A DNA stretch of 64,000 nt from Deltaproteobacteria bacterium (GCA_006226595.1 SBGP01000106.1:124001-188000), one strand, 5' to 3'. Positions 32,585 through 41,801 are shown, counted from the stretch's first letter. Notes: generated by a model not told the origin, from the letters alone. Numbers and translations are program-made.

Positions 32585-34027
32585 ATGACGGCGTCGACCT
32601 CCGAGTGGAAGCGTCTGCACCCCGCCTCGCTGCTGGTGAACTTCTTCCCGCGCATCCTCGCCTTCGCGCGGGCCGCGTGGCCGCTGATCGTCGTGTGGGC
32701 CTTCGGAGGCGGCAACTCCGCGGCGTTCATCGACGGCTGGCTGCTCATCCTGTTCTTCGTCGTGCCCATGGTGCAGACCATCGTGCACTTCCTGACCCTG
32801 CGCTACCGCGTGCACGAAGGGCGCCTCGAGATCGAGCACGGGCTGCTCAACCGCCAGGCCCGCGTGATCGACCCGGACCGGGTGCAGAACGTCGAGCTCA
32901 CGCGCAACCTGTACCAGCGGCTCGCGGGGCTGGTCGAGGTGAAGATCGAGACCGCCTCGGGTACCGAGGTCGAGGGCATGCTCTCGGCCCTCCGCCACGA
33001 GGAGGCCGACGCGCTCGTTGCCGCGCTCAAGGAACACGCCCGCGAGCCGACCCACGAGGAAGACCCGCTCGAGCTGGCACCGGTGGTCATCCACAACGGG
33101 CCCCTCGACCTGGTGCGCTACGGCGTGACGGTGACGCGCATCGGTGCGGCCGTGCTCATCGTGTGGGGCCTGCTGCTCGAAGGGCTGCAGCTGCTCGATC
33201 CCGGCGAGGTCGGTGCGGCGGCCAGCGTGTTCGAGGGCGCGGGCGCCGTGGCCCTCGGGCTGGCGGTCATCACGGGTGGACTGCTCGCCGGCGTCGGCGG
33301 GGCGCTGCTCCGTCACTGGAACTTCCAGCTGCGCGAGGTCGGCGACCGGCTCGTCGCCACCGAGGGTCTGTTCACGGTGCGCCAGGTGCAGCTTCGCCAG
33401 CGTCGCGTGCAGCTCGTGACCGTCGAAGAACCGCTTCTGCGGCGCATCCTCGGCTTTGGTTCCGTGCACATCGAGACCGCCGCTGCGCGCACCGGAGAGG
33501 GGGGCGTGGAGGCCTCCGAGGCCGTGATTCCCGTCGTCGACCGCGAGGTGATGGGGGACGTGCTCCGGGCGGCGCTGCCCGATCTCGACGTGGACCTCGA
33601 GCAGGCGAGCTTTCAGCCGCCGCATCCGCGGGCGCTGATCCGCAACCTGATCCGCGCGGGGTTCCAGTCCACGCTGGTTGCCGCGGTGCTCAGCTGGGCC
33701 TTCTTCCCGGTCGGGCTCGCCGCCTGGCTGCTGCCCATCGCCACGGTCGTCGTCACCGTGCTCGACCATCGCTACCAGGGCTGGCTCGTCACCGAGCGCT
33801 ACGTGATCGCGCGCCGAGGCTGGCTGCGTCGGACCACGCTCGTCGTCGCTCGCAAGAAGCTGCAGGTGCTCCAGGTCGTGCAGGGGCCGCTGCTGCGGCG
33901 CTATGGCCTCGGTCAGCTCGTGCTCCGCGTGCCCGGCGGGACGGTGAGCCTGCCCATGCTCGACTTCGACGAGGTTCGTCGCCTGCTCGATACGCTCACA
34001 CCGCGGGGACTGCGGAGGGCGGCGTGA
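32585..34027 (+). CDS. Multi-PH-domain membrane protein (YdbT-like)
   Basis: A 480-aa protein with repeated units of paired membrane helices plus a bPH2 domain. Unit one has LRYRVHEGRLEIEHGLL and DPDRVQNVELTRNLYQRLAG. Unit two has WNFQLREVGDRLVATEGLF and LRQRRVQLVTVEEPLLRRILG. Unit three has YQGWLVTERYVIARRGW and ARKKLQVLQVVQGPLLRRYG. The arginine/asparagine phrase after each strand pair is the family signature. YdbS/YdbT pairs are known, but coupling to two kinases is unusual and suggests that the PH proteins anchor or are regulated by them. The stop overlaps the next GTG. Confidence 0.88.
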   Translation: MTASTSEWKRLHPASLLVNFFPRILAFARAAWPLIVVWAFGGGNSAAFIDGWLLILFFVVPMVQTIVHFLTLRYRVHEGRLEIEHGLLNRQARVIDPDRVQNVELTRNLYQRLAGLVEVKIETASGTEVEGMLSALRHEEADALVAALKEHAREPTHEEDPLELAPVVIHNGPLDLVRYGVTVTRIGAAVLIVWGLLLEGLQLLDPGEVGAAASVFEGAGAVALGLAVITGGLLAGVGGALLRHWNFQLREVGDRLVATEGLFTVRQVQLRQRRVQLVTVEEPLLRRILGFGSVHIETAAARTGEGGVEASEAVIPVVDREVMGDVLRAALPDLDVDLEQASFQPPHPRALIRNLIRAGFQSTLVAAVLSWAFFPVGLAAWLLPIATVVVTVLDHRYQGWLVTERYVIARRGWLRRTTLVVARKKLQVLQVVQGPLLRRYGLGQLVLRVPGGTVSLPMLDFDEVRRLLDTLTPRGLRRAA

Positions 34028-34482
34028 TCTGGCTACTCGCAGTGGCCTTCGCGGAGCCGACGCTACCGTCGCGGGCACTCACGTCCCTTGCGGACACGCC
34101 GGTCGCGGTGCCTGGCGAGGACACGCGGGCGGTGGTCGTCACCTTCGCCCGCAAGCACTCGGAGGCCGCGGACGCCTGGCGCACGGCGCTCGACGGCTGC
34201 GAGGTCCTGCAGGTCGCGGTGGTCGGCGAGCTCGGGCGAACCTCGCGGTGGATCGTGACCACGGCGATGAAGGGGGCCTACGACGCGCCCACCGAGGCCC
34301 GCACCGCGCTCGCGTTCGAGGAGCCGGCGGTGTGGGCGAGCGCCCTGGAGCTGCCCAATGCCGAGGAACCCGCCGTGGTCGTGCTCGTCGACGGACGGGT
34401 GCGCTGGGTGCACCGCGGAGCCGTCGCCGATCCGGCGGTCGCGGAGGCCCGCGCACTGATCAGCCCGATGGAGACGCCATGA
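34024..34482 (+). CDS. Exported thioredoxin-fold-like protein without CxxC
   Basis: A 152-aa protein. It opens with a short signal-like segment ([10 protein letters not shown]) and then [17 protein letters not shown], [14 protein letters not shown] and [19 protein letters not shown]. This order is typical of redoxin/thioredoxin-like folds. The active-site Cys pair is missing (the segment reads KHSEAADAW, and the only Cys is further on), so a redox role is unlikely. The GTG start overlaps the YdbT-like stop, and the stop overlaps the next ATG. Family assignment is tentative. Confidence 0.7.
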   Translation: MIWLLAVAFAEPTLPSRALTSLADTPVAVPGEDTRAVVVTFARKHSEAADAWRTALDGCEVLQVAVVGELGRTSRWIVTTAMKGAYDAPTEARTALAFEEPAVWASALELPNAEEPAVVVLVDGRVRWVHRGAVADPAVAEARALISPMETP

Positions 34483-34715
34483 TCGACCCGGACCTCGCCG
34501 AAGACCTCGAGATCGCGTGCCTCGACGAGATGCGAGGCGACAGCTACGGGCCCGGCCTGGCCCGGCGCCTGGAGCGCGCGGTGATGACCGTGCTCCGGTC
34601 GAGAGGCATCTCGGCACGCGTGGAAGCGGTGAGCAACCGGCAGGGCACCAAGGTCGCCATCGGCTTCCTCAAGCCGGGCGCGCGGGTCGAGAAGATCGTG
34701 CTCACCCTGCGCTGA
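34479..34715 (+). CDS. Small conserved-looking protein at the end of the kinase operon, unknown
   Basis: A 78-aa soluble protein with a helical first half ([18 protein letters not shown]) and a beta-rich basic second half ([26 protein letters not shown]). ATG 34479 overlaps the previous stop (ATGA). A large hairpin terminator follows directly, so it is the last operon gene. No family recognised. The coupling suggests a stoichiometric partner of the other products. Confidence 0.72.
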   Translation: MIDPDLAEDLEIACLDEMRGDSYGPGLARRLERAVMTVLRSRGISARVEAVSNRQGTKVAIGFLKPGARVEKIVLTLR

Positions 34716-34723
34716 CGCCGGCG

Positions 34724-34764
34724 GGAACGGGCTCTCCGGCACGAGCGTCGGAGAGCCGCGTTCC
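34724..34764. terminator. Hairpin terminator at the end of the kinase operon
   Basis: GGAACG-GGCTCTCCG (34724-34738) pairs with CGGAGAGCCGCGTTCC (34749-34764) apart from one bulged base, around a 10-base loop. It lies between convergent genes and may act both ways. Confidence 0.68.
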
Positions 34765-34774
34765 ACGTGGAACC

Positions 34775-35695
34775 TCAGCTGAACGCGAGCGGGTCGCCCA
34801 CGCTCCACGCGATGCCACCGCCCCGGTCCATGTCGGCGATGGCCGCCATGTCGGCATCGTCGAGGGTGAAGCCAAACAGGTCGAGGTTGGCGCGGATGCG
34901 CTCGGGGTTCGTGCTCTTCGGGAGCACCGGGTAGCCCTTCTGCACGGCCCAGCGGAGCAGGACCTGGGCCTCGCTCACGCCGTACTTCTCGGCCATCACG
35001 CGGAAGGGCGCGTCGTCCTTGGCGGCCTCTTCGCGCATGGCCTCGGTCTTCGCCGAGTCCTGGCCTGGAGCGGTGCGCCACGTCGACAGCGGCACCAGGC
35101 TGCTGTACGCGATGGGCGCGATGCCCTTGTCGGCGAGGTAGCCGACGAGGGCGGGCTTCTGGGACCACGGGTGGAGCTCGATCTGGTTCGCGTGCGGCAC
35201 CGGCAGGCCGGCGGCGAGCAGCTCGTCGATGTGGCTCTCGCTGAAGTTGCTCACGCCGATCGCGCGGGCGAGACCGCGCTCCCAGAGCGCGACCATGCCT
35301 CGCCACTGGGCGATGCGCTGGTCCTGATCGAAGGTCGCGTGGATCAGGTACAGGTCGACGTAGTCCAGGCCCAGGCGCTCGAGGCTCGCCTCGCAGGAGG
35401 CGATGGTGGTCTCGGTGTTCTTCGGCTCCTGGCCCCAGCCCGCGTAGCCTGGCCACAGCTTGGTGGTCACGAACAGCTCGTCGCGGGCGAGACCACCGTC
35501 CATGGCGGTGCGGATGGCGCGGCCGACGCCGGACTCGTTCTGGTAGCCCTCGGCGGTGTCGATGTGACGGTAGCCGGCGCTCAGCGCGGCGCCGACGGCC
35601 GATTCGGCCTGCTCGTCCTTGATCAGGTAGGTGCCGAAGCCCACGAAGGGAAGGTGGGCGCCGGTGGACAGGGTGATGCTCGGTGGCTTGGACAT
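34775..35695 (-). CDS. Aldo/keto reductase
   Basis: A 306-aa NADPH-dependent (beta/alpha)8 oxidoreductase. The catalytic tetrad is visible as Asp and Tyr in [11 protein letters not shown], Lys in VTTKLW and His in LYLIHATF. The cofactor site shows in [16 protein letters not shown] and [11 protein letters not shown]. Length and motifs fit the AKR family of aldehyde/ketone reductases. GGAG lies 8 bases before the ATG. It is divergently transcribed from an AraC-type regulator, a classic arrangement for a regulated detoxification enzyme. Confidence 0.93.
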   Translation of the reverse strand: MSKPPSITLSTGAHLPFVGFGTYLIKDEQAESAVGAALSAGYRHIDTAEGYQNESGVGRAIRTAMDGGLARDELFVTTKLWPGYAGWGQEPKNTETTIASCEASLERLGLDYVDLYLIHATFDQDQRIAQWRGMVALWERGLARAIGVSNFSESHIDELLAAGLPVPHANQIELHPWSQKPALVGYLADKGIAPIAYSSLVPLSTWRTAPGQDSAKTEAMREEAAKDDAPFRVMAEKYGVSEAQVLLRWAVQKGYPVLPKSTNPERIRANLDLFGFTLDDADMAAIADMDRGGGIAWSVGDPLAFS

Positions 35696-35830
35696 GCTCG
35701 CTCCTCGGATGTCGTCAGCCTAGGTCGTGCGCGTCGCCCGCGCCTGCATCATCGTCCGGCAGGGTTGCCCAATCGTCCAGGGCTCCGGAATTTGGGTGAC
35801 CGCGAGCCCCTGGCCGCGTACAACCAGGAC

Positions 35831-36706
35831 ATGACCTACCCCGCTCTCCTTGCCGAGACCCAGCGCCGACTCGGTCACACCGGCCATGCGGTCGATGCGA
35901 TCCGTATCGGTCCGGGGATGCTCGCACTCCGCCACCAGCAGCCCTCGCCGATCGAGGCCACGGTCTACGATCCGGTGATCTGCCTGATCCTCCAGGGGGC
36001 GAAACAGGTGACCGTGGGCGAGCGCAGCGTGCGCTTCGGCGCGGGTGAGTTCCTGCTCGTCACCCACGACCTGCCAGTGGTGTCGCAGGTGTGCGAGGCG
36101 AGTCCCGAGGCCCCGTACGTCGCGCTCATCCTGTCGATCCAGCTGCCGGTGCTGCGCGGGCTCTACGAAGAGCTCGCGGGGGTCGACCTCGACGTGCCCG
36201 AGGCGCCCTCCTTGTGCGTGAGCGAGGCGGACGAGGCGCTACTCGACGTGATCGGGCGGACCCTGGTCCTCGGCGACGACCCGCTCACCGCCCGCGTGCT
36301 CGAGCCCCTCGTGGTCAAGGAGCTGCACTTCCGGCTGCTGGTCGGGCCGAGCGGGGGCATGCTCCGCAACCTGCTCCGCCACGACAGCCACGCGAGTCAC
36401 ATCGCCGAGGCCATCCGCATTCTGCGTGCCGACTACCGCTCGCGCCTCGCGGTGGCCGAGCTCGCGCGTCGCGTGGGCATGAGCCGCTCGTCCTTCCACG
36501 AGCACTTCAAGGCGATCACCGCGCGCTCCCCCCTGCAGTATCAGAAGGAGCTGCGCCTGCTCGAGGCCCGGCGCCTGCTCACCGCCGAGCAGCAGTCCGT
36601 GTCGGAGGCTGCCTACGCGGTCGGCTACGAGAGCCCGAGCCAGTTCAGCCGAGAGTACGCGCGAGCCTTCGGGGTGGCACCCAGCCGCGATCAGCCGGGC
36701 GCCTAG
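35831..36706 (+). CDS. AraC-family regulator with AraC_N-type cupin
   Basis: A 291-aa regulator. The N-terminal cupin (about 20-175) has the family phrase [18 protein letters not shown] and [15 protein letters not shown]. Two C-terminal helix-turn-helix motifs follow: [23 protein letters not shown] (core [16 protein letters not shown]) and [20 protein letters not shown]. It is 135 bases from the divergent aldo/keto reductase and is its probable regulator. The ATG at 35831 begins the usual N-terminus of this subgroup. The inducer is unknown. Confidence 0.9.
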   Translation: MTYPALLAETQRRLGHTGHAVDAIRIGPGMLALRHQQPSPIEATVYDPVICLILQGAKQVTVGERSVRFGAGEFLLVTHDLPVVSQVCEASPEAPYVALILSIQLPVLRGLYEELAGVDLDVPEAPSLCVSEADEALLDVIGRTLVLGDDPLTARVLEPLVVKELHFRLLVGPSGGMLRNLLRHDSHASHIAEAIRILRADYRSRLAVAELARRVGMSRSSFHEHFKAITARSPLQYQKELRLLEARRLLTAEQQSVSEAAYAVGYESPSQFSREYARAFGVAPSRDQPGA

Positions 36707-36707
36707 C

Positions 36708-37709
36708 TCAGTCCCGCTCGGCCCGGCGCTCGCGACCGAGCAGGTCGAGGAGCGCGTTCATCACCGGCTTGTCTTCGTAGAGCAGCTTGTACACCTGCTC
36801 GGTGATCGGCAGCTCCACGCCGACCCGCTTCGCCAGGTTGTAGGCGGACTTCGCGGTGGTCACGCCCTCGGCGACCTCCCCGAGCTCGTCGAGGATGTCC
36901 TGCAGCGTGCGCCCTTCGCCGAGCGCGAGGCCAACGCGGCGGTTTCGCGACAGGTTGCCGGTGCAGGTGAGCACGAGGTCGCCCATGCCCGCGAGGCCCA
37001 TCATCGTCAGCGGGTTCGCGCCCATCGCGACCGCGAGGCGGCTGATCTCGGCGAGGCCGCGGGTGATGATGGCCGCCCGCGCGTTGCTGCCGAACCCGGC
37101 GCCGTCGGACACGCCGCACGCGATGGCCATGACGTTCTTCAGCGAGCCGCCGATGCACACGCCGACCACGTCCTCGGTGTGGTACGCGCGGAAGGTCTGC
37201 CCGTGGAAGGCCTCGGCGGCTTCGTGGGCCGGACCGTCGGGACCCGCGATGACGACGGCGGTGGGCAGGCCCTTGGCGAGCTCGAGCGCGAAGCTCGGTC
37301 CCGAGAGGATGGTGATGCGGTCCTCGTGTCCGGGCAACGTCTCGCGGAGGACCTCGGCCATCGTGTCGAGGGTGCCGTTCTCCACTCCCTTGGTGGCGCA
37401 GCAGATCGTCGTGTTCGCGCCGACGAAGGGCGCCGCGTCGACCATCACGTCACGCAGCGCATGGGAGGGGACGCCGGTGACGAGAAGCTCGGCGTGGCGC
37501 GTCGCCGTCTCGAGATCGGGCACCGCGACCAGCGACTCGGGCAGGCTGACCGAGGTCAGGTAGCGGGGATTGACGTGTGTCGTATTGATCACGTCGCAAC
37601 GATCGGGGTTTCGGTCCCAGATCAGCGTCTCGTGGCCTTGCCTGGCGAGCTGTACTGCCAGGGCCGTGCCCCAGGAACCTGCTCCCAAGACCGTGCACCG
37701 CGTTCCCAT
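36708..37709 (-). CDS. gpsA: NAD(P)-dependent glycerol-3-phosphate dehydrogenase
   Basis: A 333-aa enzyme making sn-glycerol-3-phosphate from dihydroxyacetone phosphate for phospholipid synthesis. Rossmann motif VLGAGSWGTALA, substrate-site phrases ILSGPSFALELAKG and GGSLKNVMAIACGV, and the catalytic region GFGSNARAAIITRGL are intact. The start at 37709 has GGGAGG 4 bases upstream and is preferred over an in-frame Met 18 codons earlier. It is convergent with the AraC gene, with one base between stops. Confidence 0.95.
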   Translation of the reverse strand: MGTRCTVLGAGSWGTALAVQLARQGHETLIWDRNPDRCDVINTTHVNPRYLTSVSLPESLVAVPDLETATRHAELLVTGVPSHALRDVMVDAAPFVGANTTICCATKGVENGTLDTMAEVLRETLPGHEDRITILSGPSFALELAKGLPTAVVIAGPDGPAHEAAEAFHGQTFRAYHTEDVVGVCIGGSLKNVMAIACGVSDGAGFGSNARAAIITRGLAEISRLAVAMGANPLTMMGLAGMGDLVLTCTGNLSRNRRVGLALGEGRTLQDILDELGEVAEGVTTAKSAYNLAKRVGVELPITEQVYKLLYEDKPVMNALLDLLGRERRAERD

Positions 37710-37833
37710 GCCACCTCCCGCTGGTTGGCGACGAGGGTAGGCCACGGCCTCGACGGGGGTCAACGTGGACGGCGCGAGTGGAGGGGGCTAAGCGTCCGGA
37801 CGGATGCGCGACGGCGCAATGAGGTAAGCCATC

Positions 37834-38238
37834 ATGGGTTCTCCGCGGACGCTCACGAAGAAGCAGGTTGTCGACATGGTCACCCGGGGTCAGTCCCTGG
37901 CCGAGATGGACATGCGCGGCATCGATCTCTCGGGCGTGGCCTTCGACGGCGCGGACCTTCGCTTCGCCAAGCTGGCCGAGTCCAACCTGGCTCGTGCGAC
38001 CTTCCGCGGCGCGGACCTGACCGGTGCCTCGCTGTGGCACTCGGACTGCAAGGATGCGGTGTTCGACGGCGCGAACCTCGAAGAGGCCGACCTCGACCTC
38101 GCCAACGTCGACGGCGCGACCTTCCGGGCCGCGAACGTCCGCAAGGCCATCTTCAGCTTCACCCGCGTGTCGCTCGACCAGATCATGCAGTCGGTGAAGA
38201 CCGGCCGCCGGGTCCGCATGGCGCGCGGCGAGGACTGA
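37834..38238 (+). CDS. Pentapeptide-repeat protein
   Basis: A 134-aa protein with about twelve tandem A(D/N)LxX pentapeptides from residue 28 (IDLSG VAFDG ADLRF AKLAE SNLAR and onward), which fold as a right-handed quadrilateral beta-helix. A basic helical N-terminus (TLTKKQVVDMV) and C-terminus flank the helix. Such small proteins vary in role (DNA-gyrase mimicry is known for some) and no specific function is supported. GAGG lies 9 bases before the ATG. Confidence 0.85.
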   Translation: MGSPRTLTKKQVVDMVTRGQSLAEMDMRGIDLSGVAFDGADLRFAKLAESNLARATFRGADLTGASLWHSDCKDAVFDGANLEEADLDLANVDGATFRAANVRKAIFSFTRVSLDQIMQSVKTGRRVRMARGED

Positions 38239-38333
38239 TCGCCGCCGGGGGCGCGCCTTCGGGTAGCATGCGCTGACCCACACTCCTTCGAGCTCCCTGC
38301 GTGACCGGCTCTCTGTCCCTGCTCCTGCTGTTC

Positions 38334-38948
38334 ATGGTCGCGATGGCGTCTGCGCCATCGGATGCCGAGCTCGTGCGCCGCTTCCAGGAAGGCGACCGCA
38401 CGGCCTTCGACGCGATCGTGCACCGCTATCAGCACCGGGTGTTCACCCTGTGCATGCGGTGGATCGGCGACGAGCAGGTGGCCTCCGAGGTCGCTCAGGA
38501 CGTGTTCATCGCGATGTACCGCAAGCTCGGCAGCTTCCGCGGCGACGCGAAGCTGTCGACCTGGGTGTACCGGGTGGTGATCAACCACTGCAAGAATCGG
38601 CGCCTGTACCGACGTCGCCGGCACATGGACCAGCACGAGCCCCTCGAGGGCACGCGGGCTGCTGAAGACGACGACGCGCCGTCGCGGCAGATCGCGAGTG
38701 AGGAACCGCTGGCCGATGCTGGTGTCCATCGCAGCGAAGCCGCCGCGCTTCTTCACGAAGGCCTTGCGGCGCTCGACGAGAGTCAGCGCCAGATCATCGT
38801 TCTCAGAGACATCGAAGACCTCTCCTACGAGGAGATCGGCGAGCTACTCGGCGTTCCCAGGGGTACAGTGAAGTCCAGGCTTCACCGTGCTCGCGCCCAG
38901 CTCGCGACCCTTCTCGGACGCCAGATCGACCAGGACGACCTGCACTAG
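38334..38948 (+). CDS. ECF-type RNA polymerase sigma factor
   Basis: About 204 aa. Region 2 reads AFDAIVHRYQHRVFTL, EVAQDVFIAMYRKLG and STWVYRVVINHCKNRR. Region 4 reads LDESQRQIIVLRDIEDLSYEEIGELLGV with GTVKSRLHRARAQL. The start is uncertain: GTG 38301, ATG 38334 and ATG 38343 are all in frame and none has a clear SD. GTG 38301 would add a hydrophobic leader unlike sigma factors. It is followed after three bases by its probable membrane anti-sigma factor. Confidence 0.92.
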   Translation: MVAMASAPSDAELVRRFQEGDRTAFDAIVHRYQHRVFTLCMRWIGDEQVASEVAQDVFIAMYRKLGSFRGDAKLSTWVYRVVINHCKNRRLYRRRRHMDQHEPLEGTRAAEDDDAPSRQIASEEPLADAGVHRSEAAALLHEGLAALDESQRQIIVLRDIEDLSYEEIGELLGVPRGTVKSRLHRARAQLATLLGRQIDQDDLH

Positions 38949-38951
38949 ACC

Positions 38952-39950
38952 ATGAGCACCCAGCCGGAAAACCTCTCCGCCTACCTCGACGGAGAGCTCA
39001 GCCCCGAGGAAGTCGCCGAGCTCGAAGCCGCGCTCGACGCCGACCCCGAGCTGCGCGCCGAGCTCGAGATGCTCGAGGGTGCGGTGGACTTCGTGCGCTC
39101 GCACGGTCCCCTCGAGGCGCCGGTCGGCTTCGCGGACGCGGTGCTGGCGAAGGTGGCCGAGGAGCCCGCTCCCAGTGGGGGTACGCTCGTGTGGCTGCGC
39201 CGGCCGATGGGGGTGCCCCTCGAGGCGCTCGCGGTGGCTGCGGCGGCCCTGTTCGTGCTCGTGTTCGCGCTGAACAGTGGCGACGAGTCGCCGTCGGCGG
39301 CGGCCAAGCGCGAGGTCTCCGAGCCCGAGAAGACGGCCGCGGCGTGGGCACCGGCCGAGCCGGCGCCCGAGCCGAAGGAAGCCGAGGAAGCGGACGAGGA
39401 CGCGGTCGCCCAGGCCCAGGTCCCGCTGAAGAAGGACGGCTCGCGTCTCAAGGAAGCGCTGACCACTCGCGGCTCCGCGCCCAAGCCGAGGCCCGCTCCC
39501 AAGGCCGCGCCGGTGCTGAGCACCGAAGAGGTGGCCGCGCTCAGCGAGAAGGGCAGCGCCGAGGGCGAGGCCGAGCCCGTCGTGACCGAGCCCGGCTACG
39601 GCGGCACCAGTGGCATGACCCGCGTTCCGTTCAGCTACACGCTGTCCACCCAGGACGCGAACGTGCTCAAGCAGCTCGACGTGCTCGCGCGCCGCTTCGG
39701 TGGACGGCTCGAGAACGCGCGTGGCGAGGCCTACCCGGTCGCGTCGATGTCCGCGGGCACGCAGCAGATCTTCGTGCGGCTGCCGAACACGCAGATGTCG
39801 AACTTCGGCGCCGAGCTCGCGAAGCTCGGTGAGGTCCACCTCGCGGATGCCAACGACATGGTCGCGAGCTCCGAGGTCACCCTCGAGATCCGCGTCGACT
39901 ACGAGCCCGGCACGACGACCTACGAGCCGTCCAGCTACGAGAAGAAGTAG
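38952..39950 (+). CDS. Membrane anti-sigma factor without zinc motif, with DUF4349-like sensor domain
   Basis: A 332-aa single-pass protein. The N-terminal 60 residues (LSAYLDGELSPEEVAELEAAL) match the anti-sigma domain fold. The usual HxxxCxxC zinc ligands are absent (ADPELRAEL in place of CPxCRAEL). A membrane helix lies at about 79-98, then an Ala/Pro/Glu linker, then a periplasmic domain (TLSTQDANVLKQLDVLARRFGG, RLPNTQMSNFGAELAKLG) resembling DUF4349. The gene order predicts that it binds the upstream ECF factor and releases it on an envelope signal. The stop abuts the radC stop. Confidence 0.87.
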   Translation: MSTQPENLSAYLDGELSPEEVAELEAALDADPELRAELEMLEGAVDFVRSHGPLEAPVGFADAVLAKVAEEPAPSGGTLVWLRRPMGVPLEALAVAAAALFVLVFALNSGDESPSAAAKREVSEPEKTAAAWAPAEPAPEPKEAEEADEDAVAQAQVPLKKDGSRLKEALTTRGSAPKPRPAPKAAPVLSTEEVAALSEKGSAEGEAEPVVTEPGYGGTSGMTRVPFSYTLSTQDANVLKQLDVLARRFGGRLENARGEAYPVASMSAGTQQIFVRLPNTQMSNFGAELAKLGEVHLADANDMVASSEVTLEIRVDYEPGTTTYEPSSYEKK

Positions 39951-40625
39951 CTAGCGCAGCGCCATCGCCACGGGCTCGGACCACGCGGTGAGCTCGCCGC
40001 GCTCGGCCAGGCTCACATAGCCGTGGTCACCGAAGACCAGGTGGTCGAGTAGCTTCACGCCGACCTCGCGAGCGGCGCGGGCGACGCGTCGGGTGGCTTC
40101 CCGGTCCTGGTGCGAGGGCTCCGGGTCGCCGGAGGGGTGGTTGTGCGCGAGCACGATGCCCACGGCGCCCAGGCGTACGGCGGTGCGCAAGATCTGCCGT
40201 GGGTCGACCAGCGTGTGGTCGGGACCGCCGCGGGTGAGCACCCGGTGGGCGAGCACGGTGTGGCGTCGGTCGAGGAACAGGCCGTGGAGCTCTTCGTCCT
40301 CGAGGCCGCGAAGCGGTGCACCGAGCCAGTGTGCGGCGTGCTCGGGCGAGGTGATGGCCACCGTCGCCTCGTGACGCACCCGACGCCCGAGCTGGAGCGC
40401 GGCCTGCAGGCGGACGGCACGCGCCGGTCCCACGCCACACACCGACGCGAGCTCGGTGATCTCGGCGCGAGCGAGGGCCTCGACGCTCCCGAAGCGGTCC
40501 CACAGGGCCCGGGCGATGGCCAGGCGACTTCGACCGCGCACCCCGGTCCCCAGGCTCAGCGCGACGAGCTCGACCTCCGAGCAGCGCTCGGGTCCAAAGG
40601 CGCGGTAGCGTTCGCGTAGCTGCAC
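39951..40625 (-). CDS. radC: RadC-family JAB/MPN-domain protein
   Basis: A 224-aa protein with an N-terminal helix-hairpin-helix region (ASVCGVGPARAVRLQAA) and the RadC metalloprotease-like domain with the JAMM motif HNHPSGDPEPSHQD and an upstream Glu (EELHGLFLD). Length is normal for the family. The biochemical role is unsettled despite the old DNA-repair name. GTG start at 40625 with GGAGGTGA upstream. The 147 bases before it contain TGACGAA and two TTCGTCA copies, a possible but unproven operator. Confidence 0.92.
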   Translation of the reverse strand: MQLRERYRAFGPERCSEVELVALSLGTGVRGRSRLAIARALWDRFGSVEALARAEITELASVCGVGPARAVRLQAALQLGRRVRHEATVAITSPEHAAHWLGAPLRGLEDEELHGLFLDRRHTVLAHRVLTRGGPDHTLVDPRQILRTAVRLGAVGIVLAHNHPSGDPEPSHQDREATRRVARAAREVGVKLLDHLVFGDHGYVSLAERGELTAWSEPVAMALR

Positions 40626-40772
40626 GGCTCACCTCCGCGAGCAGCGGATGCGAGGCCCGTGCCAGCAGTGGTGCGCGGCTGAGTGGCGGGATTCAGCAGA
40701 TCGAGGGGCGGGCGTGCGCGGAGGTGACGAAAAGCGTCGACCGCCAGTTCGTCATTCGTCCGACGATCTTCG

Positions 40773-41801
40773 TCACTTGCGGGCGTCGAGTGCCGCCTGC
40801 TGTGCCTCGCCGAGGGGACGGTACAAGCGACCCCGGTCGTCGAAGAGGTGCTTGGGGTCCGCACCGAGGTCGAGCAGGGTCGCGAACAGCTCCGGGTCGC
40901 GCTGGTGGCGGGCCAGGGGCGTGCGGCGCGGGTTGTCCTCGGGACGGGCGGTCGCGTCCACCGGGACGCCGATGGCGACCCACCGACGCATGCGCTCGGC
41001 ATCGCGCTCGCGATGCAGCACGTCGCGCTCGACGGTGAGGACCGAGCCGCGCACCAGCGCCTCGAGCTTGACCAGGTCGCGATCGAGCCAGTCCTCGGGC
41101 ATCGGGATCGGCTGGGTGGCGGCCCACAGTCGGACCTCGCTGAGCTCGGCGAGGGCAGCCTCGGTGTCGGGCTCCGCGAAGTAGCGCTCGAGGAACGCCG
41201 TGCGGGCGGTGGGCACGTCGTCGGGGAACTCGACGGTGATCTTCTTCGAGCGGCGGTCCTCGCGACGGGCGGCTGCGTCCCGGTCGCGGTCGGTCGCCTT
41301 GGGCCCGAGGCGCTCGGGGCCCTTGGGCACGCCGTCGTGCTTGATCGGCTTGAAGCGCTGCTCGCGGGTCTCGACGACCTCGAGGCCCACCATCGTCACC
41401 TCGAGCCCGCCCTCGTCCCAGCGGGTCTCGAAGGGGGCGCGCACGTAGCCGCGCAGGGTCACGTAGGCGTGCCCGCTGTTCTCGGTCCACGAGACGACGA
41501 TGCTGGTCCAGATCTGGTAGTTGCGGACCTTCTCGGGGTACACGGCGGCAGCGGCGGCGGTGACCTCGTTCCACTGGTTCTCGAGCAGGGCGAGGGTGCG
41601 GAGCTGAGCTTCGGTGAGCGCGCCGCGGTCGTCGGGCAGGGCCTCTCCGGCCTCGCGCGCGGCCTCGCACGCGTCGTAGTGCACGAGCATCTGAGCGCGG
41701 TGGGTGCGGATCTTCAGGCGCTCGACGGGGATCTTCGCGCCCTCGACTTCGATGTTGCCCCAGATGGTGCGTCCGAGATCCCAGGTCACGCTGACGTGCA
41801 T
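40773..41801 (-). CDS. Hypothetical protein with ankyrin-like C-terminus
   Basis: A 342-aa soluble protein. The N-terminal part (about 1-160) is beta-rich (MHVSVTWDLGRTIWGNIEVEG, HAYVTLRGYVRAPFETRWDEGG) and of no family I recognise. A charged segment follows (RDRDAAARREDRRSKKI). The last 60 residues read RRTPLARHQRDPELFATLLDLGADP, which resembles an ankyrin repeat. ATG 41801 has GGAGG 5 bases upstream. It is divergent to the FGE-kinase gene. Function unknown. Confidence 0.78.
   Translation of the reverse strand: MHVSVTWDLGRTIWGNIEVEGAKIPVERLKIRTHRAQMLVHYDACEAAREAGEALPDDRGALTEAQLRTLALLENQWNEVTAAAAAVYPEKVRNYQIWTSIVVSWTENSGHAYVTLRGYVRAPFETRWDEGGLEVTMVGLEVVETREQRFKPIKHDGVPKGPERLGPKATDRDRDAAARREDRRSKKITVEFPDDVPTARTAFLERYFAEPDTEAALAELSEVRLWAATQPIPMPEDWLDRDLVKLEALVRGSVLTVERDVLHRERDAERMRRWVAIGVPVDATARPEDNPRRTPLARHQRDPELFATLLDLGADPKHLFDDRGRLYRPLGEAQQAALDARK

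Noticed and set aside
38301-38333. Hydrophobic N-terminal extension of the ECF sigma factor from GTG 38301
   Set aside because: No SD, and a leader of this type is not expected on a sigma factor. Internal ATGs fit the family better.
40721-40780. TGACGAA / TTCGTCA repeats before radC as an operator
   Set aside because: Short motifs; one copy lies partly in the end of the neighbouring gene. Too little to call a binding site.
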